Below, piece by piece: positions 10,675-22,431 of a stretch of DNA of 64,000 nt. Origin of the DNA: Trichobilharzia szidati (lineage: Eukaryota; Platyhelminthes; Trematoda; Strigeidida; Schistosomatidae); contig OX235272.1 of the NCBI GenBank assembly GCA_944472155.2, positions 82,280,020-82,344,019 on the forward strand, written 5' to 3'. The notes under the pieces are model-generated. The model saw nothing but the letters and a program-made list of their open reading frames with translations, was not told the DNA's origin and ran no database searches. The stretch's first letter is position 1, and each line of letters begins with the position of its first letter. The position numbers and the translations under genes are program-made.

Positions 10675-11225
10675 GGGTACTTTATATTATATTATTATTC
10701 CATTGGGCTCCAAATAGAATACAGGGCTTTAACCCCACCTCTCCATTTCTTCTTATTCTTCGCTGTCCTATTTAGCTGGCCACACTAATGCCCATTAGCT
10801 CGTATCTCCTCCATATCATCCTAAGACGCCTAACTCGTTGTTTCTCACTCAGGTTCCATTCGAGCTATGGCCTGTCGCGCTATGTCATTCAACGATGTCC
10901 TCAGAGTATGTCCAATCCATCTCCATTTTCTTCATTCCTAGAGTTTCTTTTTACTAATTCTTTCTGACTGACCATAGTGAAGAGCATGGAGCCGGCGAAA
11001 CCAATTGTTGATGAGAGCCTGCAGCAGACTTTTAGGAATTCTTTTCGTGATGCGAGCGCCAAGTTTCTGATCCACATAGAAGAAGTGACTGACTTAATAT
11101 TGGTGGTGAAAAATAGAATTTTTTTGTTTATGCTGAGTACAGTGGATTTCCACACTGATATCAGTTTGAGGAAGGTTCATCCCGCCTTTCTGTTTCCACT
11201 TTTGAAATACTCATCCTAGTGGCCT
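10675..11225 (-). pseudogene. RTE-like retrotransposon 3' fragment
   Basis: The reverse strand matches the 3' coding end and terminus of the RTE-like family, with an (ATT)n run and 'ccattgggctcca' at the element's 3' edge. Residual peptide reads SVTSSMWIRNLALASRKEF, equivalent to the SVLLYGSETW region. It is frameshifted. Confidence 0.75.
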
Positions 11226-11810
11226 GTAGTTGGAACGGTACTGTGGTAGAATGTAAATTTCCAAATTAGATAAGATTATTTCATATAACACAGAGTGACA
11301 CAGTATTAATAAATGGATAAACCTCCGAGCACAATACTTTGCTCATATTCATATCAATGTATTCACATGGCTTCATAATTTGCTTTATGCAGTTTGTTTA
11401 ATCCTTCTTTTGCTTTATTGCAACACCTTTCCGGGACATATGAAGACTTACACTAAAAAAACAAGGAGGATTACAAAAACTGTATAAACCAACTTAGGAA
11501 GTTATGGGAATACATCGATATATTCATGGACAATAAATCGTGTTATAAACATGATCTGGTCGTTAATACTTTATTACTCTGTGTTATATCAAGTAAAGTG
11601 AAACGGTAGCTTTCTCAATACACACTTCATTTAGGCGTCGTTATTATGTTCATCTCCTAGGAAAGACAGTTATCCACTTGAAGAGGTAAATTTCTATCAT
11701 CCAAGTGGTGTCAACTGAAAAGTACTGAAAATCAGTGAAACTCACATACTGTGATCTATCTGATACTATAAATAGTAATCAAGAAAGCGAGCATATTTGC
11801 GTAACCCTAT

Positions 11811-12192
11811 ATACTACTGACAGACTGAAATGAGTAGTTATATACTACTCATAACAAGTGGTAGTGCTTGTTAGCCAGCCAGATTGAGGTGATCTAAACG
11901 CCGGATGGATGTTTCGCTTGTTTGAAAATGAGCTGTATGCATTGCAGATTTTGTGAATTTGCTTTATGGTAATAACAGTTCGTCCAAGTAACTAGCCAGA
12001 TATCGAGTGATTTGACCTGATTCGACTAATCGAGCCGAGTCGGACCGAGTATACTGCTAGTAAGATAGACCCGAAACGAGCGACATGACCGTCAGGTATT
12101 TAGATCACCTCAATTTGGTTGGACAGCAAACACTACTGGTTGACTGATACGAGTGGTATGCGACTACTTATTTCAATCAGTCAGTAGTACAT
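11811..12192. mobile_element. MITE-like palindrome
   Basis: Long terminal inverted repeats of roughly 110-120 bp (11811-11922 against 12070-12192, about three quarters matching by eye) surround a short centre rich in 'cgag' words. No protein is encoded. The structure fits a non-autonomous inverted-repeat element, possibly with a TA-type duplication at its ends ('tatata' / 'tacata'). Confidence 0.6.
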
Positions 12193-12504
12193 AGTTCCTT
12201 TAGTAATACTGACGACGTTAAGACATTCTCTAAAGCATGTATATAAATTCGCAAAAATGGGCACATTTACTCCCTACTTCCGACTGATATTTCTTTCTAC
12301 AAACATATTCCAAAACATCGAATTCCAACAGCAAGTCGATAATGTTATAGAATAAATACCGTGTCAATGCGTTTGGTTGTGAATTGCTGCTGAATACAAT
12401 GAAGAAAATGGCTAACTTCCGTGATAGGCACCTTCATGCAGCTGTAGTTTATTACGAAAAAGGTACTGAGCATTCCGCAATCTGTTATCAAAGAAACTCA
12501 GTCT

Positions 12505-12694
12505 CACTTGTTAGATTTTCGTTATGAGCCAACATCAGTTGGAGAGACAAATGAAAACCAGAGGACACTGAAGAGCTGTTTCGTCCCATGACTCTTCTTT
12601 AGTACACATCCATAACCACACCAGGGATTGTACCGACGACCTTCAAGTTATGAAAACGAACTCGTTGACCATTGAACCATTTGTTGGGCAATCG
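12505..12694 (-). repeat. Diverged SINE-A copy
   Basis: Reverse orientation, with tail-like 'ttatgagccaacatcagttg', hammerhead relic ('gagctgtttcgtcccatgac') and a tRNA-like head decayed to 'cgttgaccattgaacca'. It abuts the P1 PLE. Confidence 0.6.
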
Positions 12695-14012
12695 GCGCAA
12701 TGTTCAACTTGGATGGAACTCATAGAATTATGTCTTACAACATACTTCCATTCCACTAATCAAATATACGAAGAGATAAAAGGAACACCAATGGGATCGC
12801 CCATATCAGGATTACGCAAAGATTACAATTAATAGCTCTACCTATAATTAAACCAAAAGTATGTTTACGTTACGTTGATGACACATTTGTAATAGTTGAA
12901 AGAAATGATTTGGAATATACCCACAAATTAATAAACAACATATTTGAAGACATCAAATTCACAAGAGAAGAAGAATTAGACAACAAAATTCCATTCTCAC
13001 ATGTCTTAATCAAGAGAACTAACACAGGAAATTTAGAAACACAAGTATATAGAAAATCAACGCACACAGATCAAATGCTCAAGTATAATAGTAATAACTT
13101 GATTACCCACAAAAGAAACTGTGTGCAGACACTGTTTAGAAGAGTTCAAACACACTGTAGCACTCCAGTGTTGAGGAGAATGGAGGAAACATACCACCTA
13201 CTAACCGTCTTCAAAAAGAATGGATATCCTCACAATTTCATCAAAAAGTGTTTAAACTAGAGTCATAACACCAACAACAAGCCAACATCAAAGACCACAA
13301 TAAAATTCATCCTACTATATATAAGATAACATATCTCTGGAAAAGCAGCTAGAATATCAAGACCGTTTGAAATCGACATAGCACACAAGCCAGCCAGTGA
13401 GCCAACCAGCACAATCACTTCATTCGATATTTTGCGACACCAAAGCAGCCAAGTGAAAAAGAAGATAAAATTAATACCATTTACAAAATAAATTGCATGC
13501 ATGAACTGCAATAAACATTACATCGGTGGTCGAAGTGGGTGTCCCCTTCGAATCCGAATCCAAGAACACAAATTGGCTGTAAGAGGACATGATGTATATT
13601 CTTTCGTATCAATACATGTGGATAAATATGGACAGCAATTTGACTGGGATAATGTAGAAATTTTAAATAGAGGAAACACCCGAAAGTAATGCCAGGGAAT
13701 TCCTAGAAGCCTGGTACTCAAGTGAATCAGCCAGCGATTAACAAACACATTACTATAGACAAAATTTACCACCAGCTAATAAGAAATGAATCACATGACG
13801 AGAAATTTCGAATTCCAAGTCAATAAAAATGATCAATAGAGGCGAAAATTAACAACCAGTTACGATAATGGTTGCCAGGAGATACAATTACATCATTCAT
13901 GAAGAATTTAAATAAGTCCATTTTTTTTATTAAAGGCCTACTGTGAAGACGTTGTGTCTAGAAAGGGGACGACGGAGGCTTCTCAATTAACTCAACCAGC
14001 TCAGACAACACA
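12695..14012 (+). pseudogene. Penelope-like element P1, 5'-truncated, frameshifted
   Basis: In order: IYEEIKGTPMGSPISGL (polymerase motif B) at about 12765-12815; YVDDTFVI (motif C, catalytic aspartates present) at about 12871-12894; EYTHKLINNIFEDIKFTREE; then the GIY-YIG region NCNKHYIGGRSGCPLRI...EHKL from about 13505. The terminal block 13670-14012 matches the terminal repeats of the P1 copies at 42.9-44.2 and 56.2-58.1 kb. The frame is interrupted several times, so no intact protein is made. PLEs move with a reverse transcriptase joined to a GIY-YIG nuclease; the family is clear, the subfamily name is not asserted. Confidence 0.85.
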
Positions 14013-14114
14013 ACTAATTCAGTGGTGTACCCCACTAGGCAAGACTTCCCATTGAAGCTTCAGGAAGTTCATCCATTGGCCACCAGTGAGCCAGAGGTCA
14101 ATCTTCAGATTACA

Positions 14115-14275
14115 GGATTCGTAGGGATTCGATTTCTGTCACAAACCAAAATCAGATAAAGAGATCATTGAAAATCTCGGAGTGCTGGACAGCTATTTCT
14201 TTCTCTTCCATGACTCTTCATCAGTGTGCGGGGGTCGAACTCAGGACCTTCAAGTTACGAGATCAAGCTGAAGTT
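14115..14275 (-). repeat. Diverged SINE-A fragment
   Basis: Tail 'attcgtagggattcga', 'ggagtgctggacagct' and head remnant 'gggtcgaactcaggacc' follow the reverse SINE-A order. It is eroded. Confidence 0.6.
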
Positions 14276-15262
14276 GAAAATCCAAAAATTCCCACATAAA
14301 TATGTTTCTTATTGACTTAATTACTTACTGAGATTGTGTTTAAAATTATTCAAAATATACATAAGACTTAATTTTCATGATATCAGGAAGAGAATGACTT
14401 TTCACTTTTAACACTAATAATGATAAAACTTCTTTACATCAGGGAGTGGTGTGATGAAGTGATGCGAGGAGGAGGGAGAGGACGAAGAGGAGAGGCGTCA
14501 ACTCTACAACGTGTTATTTTTCTTTCTGTCTCTTGTATAATTTATTATTCACACAGTTAATCAACTTCATCATTGCATATTGACGTATTTAATTGCGCAT
14601 TCTACTTCTTGTGTATTTTTTTTTTACCCTTCTTCCTACTAATCTGTCTTATTATAAAGTAAAGAGTCAACAATTTTCAACTAATAATTTATTTGTCTTA
14701 AAGGTGCAAAGATATTTTGCCACTTACTTTTTGTGTCACTATCGTCACCAACACATCACGTGTAATCATGCATAAACAAGTAGACATCAGTCTGATTTTT
14801 TTTGGTGTGTGTTTTAGGCTGAAGTGTTTCACAATCAGGTAAAAGTGATGATAATAATTCCTGTGGGTCTTGACATTTTTATTTATTTATTTTATAGGCA
14901 TAGAAGTGACAGTAATAATAAGTAATGACAATAAAAGGTTGTTTTTTTAATATGCTAGCATAGTGTCGGACATCTTTTGACGTGTTCTTCTCTTCTTCTT
15001 CTGAGAGTTGTTCAACTTATCTATACACAGGCACGCACGCACATGTTAACACAACATACAGACAACAGCCAGTGTCTTCATTTTTGCCGACAGTTTAAAC
15101 ATTTAACATAAAAGCAGAGAGACAGTCATAATTTAATACATACATATAACTGATTTTGGTGACAAAATTCAATAAGGTGTATGGCGAAAGTGACAAGAAG
15201 AAGAATAAAAAGTAAGATTAAGGGATGAAATAATTTTGCTGGTGAAAATTTTACTGTTTATT
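14276..15262. other. Intronic non-coding interval
   Basis: No gene or repeated unit recognised. A purine-rich patch (about 14453-14505, 'gcgaggaggagggagaggac') stands out in base composition only. Confidence 0.5.
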
Positions 15263-15274
15263 AAAGAATACAAG

Positions 15275-15386
15275 AATACTGATGAAGAGTCCCAGACTGG
15301 GACGAAACAACTGTCCAGTACTCTCAGCTGGTTTTCCAATGGTTCTCTAACTAGTGTCAGATCATGATGAAATCCTCCAACCAATC
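15275..15386 (+). mobile_element. SINE-A truncated at the hammerhead, with TSD
   Basis: The copy begins at the 5' strand of hammerhead stem I and runs to the tail end. aaagaatacaag flanks it at 15263-15274 and 15387-15398. The tRNA-like head is absent. Confidence 0.8.
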
Positions 15387-15445
15387 AAAGAATACAAGTA
15401 TCATGTGCTCTTTTTTGATATACACAATAAAAAAACAGGTATTGA

Positions 15446-15745
15446 TTTGTAGGGATTCGATTGATTTCAGTTTTGATCACGAAGTGACTCAAGTTAGAGA
15501 AAGAATTACTGAAGATCAGGAGGTACTGGACAGCGGCTTCGTCCTACTATGGGACTCATCAGTTACGGACACACTCAGCCCCACCAGGGATCTAACCCAG
15601 AAGATCGTATACCATTGAGTCAGTGGGACGGAGTTCAATAGCCCGTCACTTCTAACTTTTACCAATTCACGATATACCGCAACCCCCTAGTCACTTTTAT
15701 CAGGGAATATCCGTTGCTCATGCCTAATTTGTTGGACTGTGCAGA
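15446..15745 (-). repeat. SINE-A copy with CTGATGA box
   Basis: The copy is complete and reversed. Its sense hammerhead has a literal CTGATGA followed by intact gtcc/ggac, but GAAG replaces GAAA and stem I no longer pairs. Confidence 0.75.
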
Positions 15746-15832
15746 TCATGACATCCCACCAGATTAAAAATACTGTCAATATATGTGTCATAACTTCTAC
15801 TGTCACATTATGAAGAAATTTCCAAGAGTTTT

Positions 15833-15967
15833 TTTGTAGGGATTTGATTTATTTCAAGTTTTGATCATGGATTGATATCAGTTAGAGAATCACTGAAAAC
15901 CAGCAGAGAGTACTGGACAGCTGTTTCGTCCTAGTTTGGGACTCATTGGCAGTACACACCCACCTTA
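15833..15967 (-). repeat. SINE-A tail plus hammerhead
   Basis: A reversed partial copy that ends at the hammerhead/head boundary ('cagtacacaccca'). Its sense box is ccaatga. Confidence 0.75.
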
Positions 15968-16086
15968 CTTGAGAAAAAATGGAGTTTTATTGAAACTGAT
16001 GTGGACTGCTAGAACTTTTGAATAATACCTTGCAGCTGGTCACTTAACAACAGTTTCTCCCTCTTAATGGTTGTTTGTTTCACTTA

Positions 16087-16180
16087 GAGTATCCAATAAT
16101 AATAATAATCTTTATTCTGGACAGTATTTATGAAATGTACGGAATTTTCAGAGGAGTTCATTGCATGATATTTACCCTTC
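16087..16180 (-). repeat. CR1-like 3' terminus fragment
   Basis: (AAT)n followed by 'ctttattctggacagtatt' and 'gaattttcag' matches the terminal sequence of the CR1-like copies at 46.8 and 51.2 kb. No coding part is left. Confidence 0.55.
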
Positions 16181-16660
16181 CTACAATATCTTCAAGTAAA
16201 ATACTAACTGACAGTATATCCTGTGACACAGTGGTCTCTCAGCTGAAGCAAAAACCATTCCATTATGACATATCTGCTTTTTCTCCTTCAAGAAATCCAC
16301 GATATCTAGCTGAAAGCCAATTGTAAGATGTTCAGAAGTAGATTTTGAGACCCAAAAACATAACTGAAGAACAGTTATCTGATGTATTGGGATACGTTGC
16401 CACCCGCAATCAGGCCATTCCTCAAGTTTAGTAGGAACTTGGGAATCAGGAGTTTGTAAACATTTTCAATACACACAAGAGTAGATAATGTCATTAGAGG
16501 TCATATCTTATTCGATTAAAACAAACCGAACGAGAGAAAATATATGCAATAGAGTGATGTAAGTTTTCGGTAGGCCAAATTTTAAACAGGCCGCTCTTTT
16601 ATACAAAATCATTTCATTCAAGCACTGTTGAACTTTCTCCAATATTTCTGAGCATTTGAT

Positions 16661-16683
16661 CTGTGTGTGTGTGTGTGTGTGTG
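16661..16683. repeat. (TG)n microsatellite
   Basis: An uninterrupted run of TG dinucleotides in intron 1. Confidence 0.9.
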
Positions 16684-16765
16684 GGTTGACTTACCGTGTA
16701 GTCGTGTTTTCATATTGTATGCAGTTATTCTCCTGACCATTAGAATTCTCCATCATTAAAATATC

Positions 16766-17037
16766 TGCTGTCCAGTACTCCCTGGTTTTCAACAGTTCTC
16801 TAACTAATATCGCATTCGAAACAAGTCGAATCCCTACTAACAAATTTTTGAAAATTAATCTGATGCTCACCAGTGACTGGCTGTAGTTCCAGTAGGGTCC
16901 CTCACGTCATGAATGGGGAGAACTACTCACCGATGACATCGGCTAGTGGTGGTCAGGCTAAAATGACGAATTGGTCGAAGTTAGAATTCATGTCGTGGCC
17001 ATTGAGTCGGGCCCTAATTGGCTGAATGGCTTACTAA
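16766..17037 (+). repeat. SINE-A, circularly permuted copy
   Basis: It starts inside the hammerhead (gctgtccagtact), continues through the tail, then crosses a tail-to-head junction into the upstream block, and stops within the tRNA-like head. A tandem or circular template explains this order better than a simple truncation. Confidence 0.65.
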
Positions 17038-17219
17038 GAAATGTTAATTCATCGCCAATATACTGACAAATTTCCATTTAATTTAACAAGTCCATTTTTG
17101 GCTAATTTTATTATTATTTTTTTCGCCTATGAAATCACCATACAACACATCTGTAAACATTCAAAGCAAAATGATATCAGACATTGAAAATTGAAATCAT
17201 TAACAACACCGGGAAAATG

Positions 17220-17251
17220 TTTATTATTATTATTTTTATTATTATTATTAT
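17220..17251. repeat. (ATT)n microsatellite
   Basis: Triplet run with one interruption. Confidence 0.85.
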
Positions 17252-17649
17252 CATACCTGTCACCAATTGTGTTTGATAATGATAACAATTATCAAGACAT
17301 GGTGAATAATCTAAATTCTTAATATTATGTAAGCCAGACAGGAATACAGTGTTAAAAAACAATGTAGTTATCATAAACAAGGCAGTGTGCCATAACATAT
17401 AACAATTTCGCAAACAATGGTGTCATTTTTGAAAGAATTTCAATTTTGTTATCCAATTTTATCTACAAAAGAAGAACAGACAGAAATCGGTATACAAGCC
17501 GTCGTTTGACATTTGCTTTGATATTTATAACAAATAAATTAGTGTATAAGAGTGCCAGTCGTTCAGTATAATAAGTGGGGGAATTAAACAGTTTTAGTTG
17601 ATAAAAGGCACTATAACATCTGGAATTACATTCCTTTAGATTATCTCTG

Positions 17650-17790
17650 TAAGCATCTAGGGCATGGATTTCGTCCTGTTTCGAACTCATTATCTAGATG
17701 TCTCAGTATCTGGTGTGTTGGTGTTCCCACCGAGACTAGAGCACAGGAATCCATGATTCCAAACGCCAAAATGTTATTTATTAGGTTACT
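17650..17790 (-). repeat. Degraded Sm-alpha fragment with hammerhead relic
   Basis: The reverse strand has the tRNA-like end ('ctcggtgggaac', altered) and a hammerhead relic at about 17652-17705. Outer stem I (gcatctag/ctagatg) and GGACGAAA survive, while the box is ataatga and stem II is weak. Confidence 0.55.
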
Positions 17791-17854
17791 GAGTGAGTGC
17801 CCATTAAAATCCACTTGCCTAATCATTTGAATGTATTCTTGGATATCAAGTATC

Positions 17855-18311
17855 GGTTTGCAGGGATTTGTTTGGCTACTGGTCTTATCACGAACTGATA
17901 TCAGTTACAGAAGCAACTGTTTAGTCCTAGTTCAAGACTTTTCAGGAGTACGCATCCACTGGGGTTCGAACCCAGAACCTTCCGGCTACAAGGTGAGCTG
18001 TGAGACCATTCAAACACTAGGAGCCGATTCAATGGCCTGCAAATTCCGACTTCTTTCGGCTCGACCACCAGCGCGGTCCATCAAATCAGGTAAGAGAACA
18101 GTTACTTGATGATGAAATTGTCTGATAGTTACAATATGCGTCACGAACTGGCAGAAGTTGGAATTCATAAGCCACTGAACCGGGTCCCAGTGGCTGGATG
18201 GTTTATAGGCTCGTCTTGTAAATGGAAGGTCCTGCGTTCAAACTCTATACTTCTGGAGAATCGCAAAGTGGGGCTAAACCACTGTCCAGTACTCCCTAAT
18301 TTTCCTTAATT
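17855..18311. repeat. SINE-A inverted pair (tails outward)
   Basis: A reversed copy (17855 to about 18088) is followed directly by a forward copy (to 18311). The order matches the fold-back insertions elsewhere in the window, but this pair is older and no flanking duplication is visible. Confidence 0.7.
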
Positions 18312-19315
18312 GGTTAATCGTTTAACTTGTTTGAAGTTGTCTCTGTCACTGATATGAAGTTTGTTATTTACTAAATTTCCGTATGCTATTACTCTTAAAA
18401 GTGAATATTTTCTCAAGGAATAAAGCAACTTTCTGCCTAAATGGTTTGAGGTGGTCATTTTGTTTCAAAATAAGGGTTGTTAGACGCATTATTATTGTAT
18501 GATGTGGTTCAAGAGATGGCTGAAACGGTTATTTAACTCACATCCTACCAGTTATAATACTAATTAAAACTATATAATTCATAAAATTACTTCCATGTGT
18601 CCTTTACACACGTACACCAGTTAAGTTGGTGAACGACCCGATGAGACCAAATAATAATACTTGGTCTATTCTTACTTCAGCGACTTGATAGTAGCCGTAG
18701 TCTTCATGCTACAGGTAAATACAACTACGCAAATTGAAGTCTGTTTGTTAAATTCAACATCAGTCTGTCTATTACATGCACAGAACTTGAATCTATACGG
18801 AATTCCACCCAAACTTTCGTCAGTCATTGTGGTATAAAAGTGAGAACTCAAGGAGTTCAACCAACAACATAACTGATAAGAATAAGCGGTGAACATTTTG
18901 TTGTTATGATCGATTCTAGAGATGATACTTGACGTCATTAGAGATCCCTTTCATTTGAAATTAGGAAAACAAAGAAATTTCTCTGAAGCAAATGAACTTT
19001 CCACAATCACCATAAATGTTTGTTTTTACAGTTGTTCTGTAACTGTGAGATAAATGGATTCGTGTCTTTTAGTGTCTAACTTAAATCTCCCATCATCTAG
19101 GTCTGAAGAGACTGAATAGAAACACGGATATCTTCATATTTTCTGACAGGCATCTATTTGTTCACTTTAGATATTACTGAATAGTGTAGCCTTTGCAACT
19201 TTCAAAATATTTTTACGGATGACTTTTAATGTCATTTCCATTACTTACAAAAGGCTGACTGAAAGAATATTAATCTACCAAAAGGGGAGGCACTTCATTA
19301 TTGATCAGGATATAT
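18312..19315. other. Intronic non-coding interval
   Basis: No supported exon, RNA or repeat. Confidence 0.5.
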
Positions 19316-20552
19316 TATTATTCCTTTAGGTTGTGAGTAGAAAATGGAACTTCAACACCACATTTTTATTTTGTCATGTTCTTTGCGATCCTATTTGGGC
19401 AGCTACATTATTAGCTACAGGCTCTCATCTTCTCCTAACACAATCTCCTCCATTTCACCCTCAGACTCATATTCAACTCTTCGTTCCCAACTGAGGTTCC
19501 ATTCGAGTTATGGCCTATTGCGCTATATCACCCAGTGGTCTCCTCAATGCGCGTCTCATTAATCTCCCTTTTGCTGTGGAAAATTTTTTGAGAGATAGGT
19601 TCTAGTTAGGTTAGTTGCTAATTCTTTCTGGTTCGCTGTCTGATCTTCAGTGTGGAGTCGACAAGTCAGCTGTTCACAAAGGTCTGAAGTGGGCTGTTAG
19701 AAATGCTTTTCGTGGCACCAGCGTTAGGTTTTTGACAAATATAGAAACAGTGACTGACTTAAGATTGGTGTTGAAAATTTGAATTTTGTTCTGCATGCTG
19801 ATTGTTAAAGATTTCGAAACTGATTTCAGGTTATTGGTGTTGACAACCTCATCTGTGCCATATGTCTGTCATTGAAACGATGCTTCCTAGATAAGTGGAG
19901 GAAGTGACCTAATTCACATTTGTTCCGTTGATAGTGACTGGTGCTTGTTGTTGTTGTTGTGTGGTTATCTTTATCACACCAGTCTTCTATATGTTCATTT
20001 GAAGTCCTGTCTTCACTGTCTGTTTCCTCTGCCAACTTGCTGGTTTCCGTGTGTAAGTTCCGAATTTGTGTGACATTAAACGTAAACCGTCCTCAAAGTG
20101 CAGATCCTCTAGAGTCCTCTTATCGGTTCAACATATTCCTATCTTCTCGCTACCCACGCACGGTCTCCGCATAATCCAGTCCACCACAATTAAGAATATA
20201 ATCGGTGATAATAGGCAGCCAGCCTTGTCTTACTCCTGTCTTCACTTCATACGCTTGTCTGAGTTTCTGTTGTGGATCACCTGACACGTGACACTGTCAT
20301 ATAGCCAGCTGTTGAATGAGTTTGGTAAAGATTTGTGACGTTGCATTCCATAGTGTTGAAGTAGTTTCCAAATCGCGGTCAATGCTATCGAAGGCCTTTT
20401 CGAAGTCGATATTGCTGAGGTAGAGATTTGACTGTTATTCTATGCTCTGCTCAATGATGATGCGTCGAGTTGCAATTCGATCCTAACATGACTTGCTTTT
20501 CCTGAATCCAACTTGTTCCGTGCTGGCGGAATTCTGCATCCAATGCATCCAT
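19316..20552 (-). pseudogene. RTE-like retrotransposon, 3' half
   Basis: The reverse strand runs from near reverse transcriptase motif A ('aaggccttttcgaagtcgat' on the + strand equals the DFEKAF region) to the 3' terminus. The terminus abuts 'ttattattcctttagg'. It is multiply frameshifted. Its closest partner here is 29.9-31.3 kb, with the same orientation and break at the 5' side. Confidence 0.8.
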
Positions 20553-20924
20553 TTCTAGCCACTTCTAAGTCATAGAGAAAGGAGGGTTGGGCATGGAACC
20601 CTGGGAAATCAGTTCAATCGCTGCAGCAAATTTAAAGCAGATCAGGGATCAGGATAGTGGGATGCTTAACTGTAATATAACTGAATAATGAAAACAGTCA
20701 GAATGTCCTTGAAATAATGAGACAAGATATAAAATTGGTTAAACGTTCTTTTTCTATTTTTCCATAGTAAGTTCATATGAAAAGTACATCTGTGTGGATA
20801 AGAAATCTACATTAAGTCCATCAGATGCATTCTATCAATGAATCTGTGTTCATATTGCCCTCTTTTTGGTAGTCTTTTACGACAACTTTATTTTCAGAAG
20901 AATGACTACTGAACAAAGAATAGT

Positions 20925-21620
20925 ATTTTCGATGATTCCTTCTTCATCAGGTTCTACAGTTATATATACATAATAGTGAATGAATTAGTGTTATTATCAA
21001 CATTAATGTTGCTTAAATAACATCAAATCAATAATAGTAATAATAATATCAGTGGATTACCGTTTTATTGCATCAACATAACACTACACACTGAATATCA
21101 GAAAAATTAGGAAAGATAATAATACGAATTCATTAATTTATAGTCTGCACTGAAGGCCAGCCAGGGCAGAGTAGTGTCTGGCTGGGCTTGCTTCTTCTGT
21201 ATTTAGAGCACTGGTTGTTTCACGCGAATTGCGATAGCCTCTGCTGTTTGGAGTATGCGGTACCTGGATGCTTTCGGCAATTTATTTGGTACCCGATAGA
21301 TGATAGAGAAGGATTCTTCAGTGTTGGCTTTGTGGCCAGTTTGGACCAGGTGGTCTAATATCGAACTGTTGATGGTTTTTACTACACCTTTACTTAGCCA
21401 CACTGGTAGATGTTCCCGAGTGAGCACGAAAAATCAAGTTCCTAGAGCAACGACCAATATAACTCGCAGTTGAATTGGTAGATACAATTAGAAGTGTCTA
21501 GTCCAGAATACTTCATCTTTCAGTTGGGGAATCACCATCGGTTGTGTAGCAAATGAGAGTTATAGTTTACCAGCATTAAAAGTTCTTTGATGAATAGATT
21601 TTCTTCCTTCTATGTATATA
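20925..21620 (-). pseudogene. Penelope-like element P3 fragment
   Basis: The reverse strand encodes a GIY-YIG-type tail: REHLPVWLSKG, ILDHLVQTGHKANTEESFSIIYRVP and ILQTAEAIAIR. The terminal block at 20925-20960 contains, on the reverse strand, cctgatga...cgaaaa, a hammerhead-like arrangement shared with the copy at 40.9 kb. Confidence 0.7.
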
Positions 21621-22410
21621 TATATGTCAAGTAAGTTAAATAGGGAAACCCGATTAGTGTTCATTTGAAGGAACACATGTGCATGTCCTTTGTCTACACT
21701 AGTTTCACTTTTTTTTACCTAGATAATATTTTTGTTACTGTGTACATCATTTACAACGGTAGTATTGTTATTCTTCTTGTTCTGATAGATCATTTCTATG
21801 ATTGACAGTTTGTATATATACATATAAATATACACGGTAATTTACGTGTATATTATTAAGCTACATTGATAAGAATGTGAATACAAAGGTTCTTTTGCCT
21901 GTATATATCCGTATCTACAGACTCATTATAAGCGTCATTCAATTATCGACACAAAACTGTCATTTTAACATACAAAGTAAATAAAAGTAATACGTATAAA
22001 GAACGAAAATACATTCTACTATTTGAATCTATCGTAAATATTGTATTAGAAACAGAAATATACTGAGAGGAAGAAATTGATGCACACCGTTTTTAATTAA
22101 TCGTATGTGATGATTTATTGTACGTATTGTAGGTGACATACTTAAACATACACACACACATATAATGTGGAAACATACAGCAAGTATATTTGCTGTCTTC
22201 ATCCTTGAAATAACATTCTCTACTAATTTAGACACCATTCGATTGAAACTTTCATTCTTTTTATCACTTAAAGGTAGGTATATTACGCGGGGTATGCGTG
22301 TCTTTGTAATAGTGAAATTAGCGAATATAATTGATTATATTTTGTTACTACTGGCAAATTTGTAAGTAGTTTGTTTATATTAAGCCAAATTAAATACATA
22401 AATTCGATAT
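21621..22410. other. Intron 1, 3' part
   Basis: AT-rich, with short TA and TATG runs. No repeat or exon recognised before the acceptor. Confidence 0.5.
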
Positions 22411-22431
22411 TTTATGGTTATTTTTCAACAG

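Larger units (their letters stand above)
8605..22431 (+). other. Intron 1 (13.8 kb) of the zinc-finger gene
   Basis: It runs from donor gtgggt to acceptor 'tttttcaacag', phase 0. It separates the tryptophan-rich lead-in from the first cysteine of the finger. It is filled with SINE-B, SINE-A, Sm-alpha, RTE and PLE remnants listed separately; the stretches between them hold no supported exon. Confidence 0.75.
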
